A model generated the notes under the pieces. The model had not been told where the DNA came from. It did no database searches and worked only from the letters and a program-made list of their open reading frames with translations. From Lysinibacillus sp. JNUCC-52 (GTDB lineage: Bacteria > Bacillota > Bacilli > Bacillales_A > Planococcaceae), in assembly GCF_015999545.1 (NCBI RefSeq), contig NZ_CP065546.1, positions 1,364,001 through 1,428,000 of the forward strand: 64,000 nt of DNA, given 5' to 3'. This document shows, piece after piece, positions 62,688-64,000 of the stretch (positions within the stretch are counted from its first letter, which is position 1; each line of letters opens with the position of its first letter). Position numbers and translations under genes: made by a program.

Positions 62688-62905
62688 TAAAAAAAGCATA
62701 AAGCATCCTCATAAAGGACGTCTTTACGCTAATTGACGTGGTACCACCTTAGTTCGACTTAAATAGATAAGCCCTCTAAACGTTTGTAACGAAACGACTC
62801 GGTTAGTTGTTAACTGACATCTCCGTGGTAGGTTTCAATAAGAAGAGGTGATATAGCTCTCAGCCTAGGCTATATTATCTGTTTCACAATACTTATTTAC
62901 TTGAT
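62688..62905 (-). ncRNA. T-box leader of proS
   Basis: On the minus strand the conserved T-box TAAGGTGGTACCACG (ending near 62736) is followed by a terminator hairpin (GCGTAAAG with CTTTATGC, inner GTCCT with AGGAT) and a T-run at 62695-62687. The upstream 120 bases form stem I with an AGAGA-like element; a CCT or CCA in AAACCTACCA near 62833-62824 is a candidate proline specifier. The antiterminator pairs with uncharged tRNA-Pro. Confidence 0.88.
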
Positions 62906-63149
62906 CACATCATCGATTTATTATTTATACATTAATATACCAATTTGCTATATGTAATTCAATCATTACTATCAATCCATGTCCAATTATTACTCTACCA
63001 GCGAAGGAAATCCAGCTCGCATTTAATAAATTGGTCAAAGGCCATAGGGTACAGGATTCAGCTTAAAAATATCATAGATATGTCGTTACTCAACATGAAT
63101 GATGTTTATACTGTAATAGACTTAAACAATTATAAGAGAAGGTGCTTGT
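62906..63149. other. Intergenic region, nothing recognised
   Basis: Between the T-box and the DUF1722 gene I see no gene. A short plus-strand frame (about 62995-63066, KEIQLAFNKLVKGHRVQDSA) could be a fossil of a protein tail but lacks a start and context. Confidence 0.4.
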
Positions 63150-63512
63150 ATGAATCGTCAACAAACTGAACAATTATGGCGTGAAGAAAAATATCGTGTT
63201 ATGTTTCATAGCCAAAAACATTACAATCAGCTTCGGCAAGCAATGCGCGATTTACTCCCCCATGAACAAATTGAACAATTAATCGAAGCAGCATTACAAC
63301 AAACACCTACTGATGGCAGCATGCGCAATGCGTGCCAGCATATGTGGGGTTATTTCCGTAAAGTTGCCACAATAGAAGAAAAGCAACAATACGAGCAACT
63401 GCTCATCACTGGTAAAATAACGGCGCTTCTTTACTTTTTACAGCAATTAGCGATACAATATAACATTACATATTTACGAGAAAGTACTATTTTAAATATT
63501 ACATTTCTCTAA
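63150..63512 (+). CDS. DUF1722 (YbgA-like) protein
   Basis: This 120-residue protein matches the YbgA/DUF1722 domain: WREEKYRVMFHSQKHY at the N terminus, CQHMWGYFRKVATIEEKQQY in the middle and ITALLYFLQQLAIQYNITYL near the end. E. coli YbgA has this domain near photolyase; the function is unknown. It is directly followed by a BRCT protein, suggesting a DNA-related role. Confidence 0.85.
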   Translation: MNRQQTEQLWREEKYRVMFHSQKHYNQLRQAMRDLLPHEQIEQLIEAALQQTPTDGSMRNACQHMWGYFRKVATIEEKQQYEQLLITGKITALLYFLQQLAIQYNITYLRESTILNITFL

Positions 63513-63536
63513 AATGAACCTCTTAGGAGAACCGAC

Positions 63537-63863
63537 ATGAACAAAAATCAAGACACTACAGAAGTTATCTACCTATCGAATCCATCCGAACGTATAATGC
63601 ATCCATTCTATCATAAACAAATCGTCTTTACAGGGGCCCTCTCCACGATGACACGTTCTGAAGCTGCAAAAAATGCGCGAGCTTATGGCGCAATAATGCA
63701 AGGAGCCGTAACAAAAGAGACAGATTTCCTTATCCTCGGCAAGAACCGACGAGAGAAAAGCACAAAACATTTAAAAGCCGAACGCTTAATTCAGCTTGGG
63801 CATGACATTCAAATTATTGCAGAAGATGATTTTATTTGGCTTATTTCAATGCAAAAATTTTAG
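63537..63863 (+). CDS. Single BRCT-domain protein
   Basis: This 108-residue protein consists of a BRCT domain (about residues 27-105): KQIVFTGALSTMTRSEAAKNARAYGA, the glycine turn, FLILGKN and the Trp of DDFIWLI. Stand-alone BRCT proteins resemble the C terminus of DNA ligase LigA and may bind DNA ends or partner proteins. It lies 24 bases after the DUF1722 gene and is probably co-transcribed. Confidence 0.88.
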   Translation: MNKNQDTTEVIYLSNPSERIMHPFYHKQIVFTGALSTMTRSEAAKNARAYGAIMQGAVTKETDFLILGKNRREKSTKHLKAERLIQLGHDIQIIAEDDFIWLISMQKF

Positions 63864-63874
63864 CGCCTCCATAC

Positions 63875-63922
63875 AAAAGCACGTTGACCCACCGCATCCC
63901 CGCGGTCAATCAACGTGCTTTT
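63875..63922. terminator. Bidirectional intrinsic terminator
   Basis: AAAAGCACGTTGA pairs with TCAACGTGCTTTT, with an inner GACC/GGTC stem, between the BRCT gene and the next minus-strand gene. Confidence 0.88.
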
Positions 63923-63943
63923 TAATGAAAAGAGTATGAATTA

Positions 63944-64000
63944 TTATTTTTTCACTGCTGGTGCAGGATAGTCAAAGCCCTTTGTATCCACTTCGACCTT
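63944..64000 (-). CDS. C-terminal end of an unidentified gene
   Basis: The last 18 codons of a minus-strand gene enter from the right edge, encoding KVEVDTKGFDYPAPAVKK and TAA. It is too short to identify the product. The terminator at 63875-63922 follows it. Confidence 0.6.
   Translation of the reverse strand, partial: KVEVDTKGFDYPAPAVKK

Noticed and set aside
62945..63169. A 74-codon plus-strand frame overlapping the start of the DUF1722 gene
   Set aside because: No ribosome site, unusual composition, and it overlaps a well-supported start.

Overview
The window is a low-GC, spore-forming Firmicute chromosome, most likely a Lysinibacillus or Solibacillus relative (Bacillales, Caryophanaceae/Planococcaceae). 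Evidence: B. subtilis-like blocks for sporulation (spoIIAA-spoIIAB-sigF, spoVAF, spoIIM-like), scpA-scpB-dacB, ribT, fur, xerD, sirA-yneF and lexA/yneA-yneB-ynzC-tkt, combined with gene orders and accessory genes not typical of Bacillus itself. No rRNA, tRNA, IS element, prophage or CRISPR array was recognised.

Region by region: 1-2.8 kb holds chromosome segregation and cell-wall genes (partial dacB, scpB, scpA, ypuF, ribT). 2.8-7.6 kb holds lysA, spoVAF and the spoIIA operon with a readable SigH/Spo0A promoter. 7.9-15.1 kb is nucleoside catabolism (pdp, deoB), xerD, fur, spoIIM-like, nudF and yqkF/yqkE homologues. 15.1-18.1 kb holds a thiolase, an alpha/beta hydrolase and luxS. 18.3-21.2 kb is a c-di-AMP riboswitch ahead of an MFS transporter and an M20 amidohydrolase. 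21.3-29.5 kb is a nitrogen-compound catabolic island: NCS1 permease, nitrilase-family amidase, isochorismatase-family hydrolase, a sigma-54 activator, a NodB/PuuE-type hydrolase, a small Cys protein and a COG0523 GTPase. A near-perfect -24/-12 promoter and two copies of a matching palindrome tie the activator to its target. 29.5-38.4 kb holds yneF, sirA, a lia envelope-stress operon (liaI, liaH, liaF, liaS, liaR), a TauE/SafE exporter, a LysR regulator and two small secreted proteins, one broken. 38.7-43.7 kb is tkt, ynzC, yneB, yneA and lexA. 44.4-56.5 kb is a complete monoderm type IV pilus locus (pilD, pilO, pilN, pilM, pilA, pilC, pilT, pilB, a VanW/G5 wall protein) with a divergent AT-rich cassette of three minor pilins. 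56.5-64 kb holds a DUF2339 membrane protein, a lone holin, a comQ-comX pheromone pair without comP/comA, proS under a T-box, a DUF1722 protein and a BRCT protein.

The strongest unexplained signal is a family of short intergenic arrays at four places (14.7, 24.0, 35.2 and 59.1 kb). Each is built from an 11-bp near-palindromic core (consensus TATCRGCGATT) plus a 10-bp variable spacer, giving an exact 21-bp period, or two DNA turns. Most abut factor-independent terminators. I do not recognise this family. Other points of interest are the orphan ComQ-ComX pair, the sigma-54 circuit with its predicted cyclic-amide/imide pathway, the c-di-AMP riboswitch over an unusual target, and the GspK-like minor pilin that lacks Glu5.
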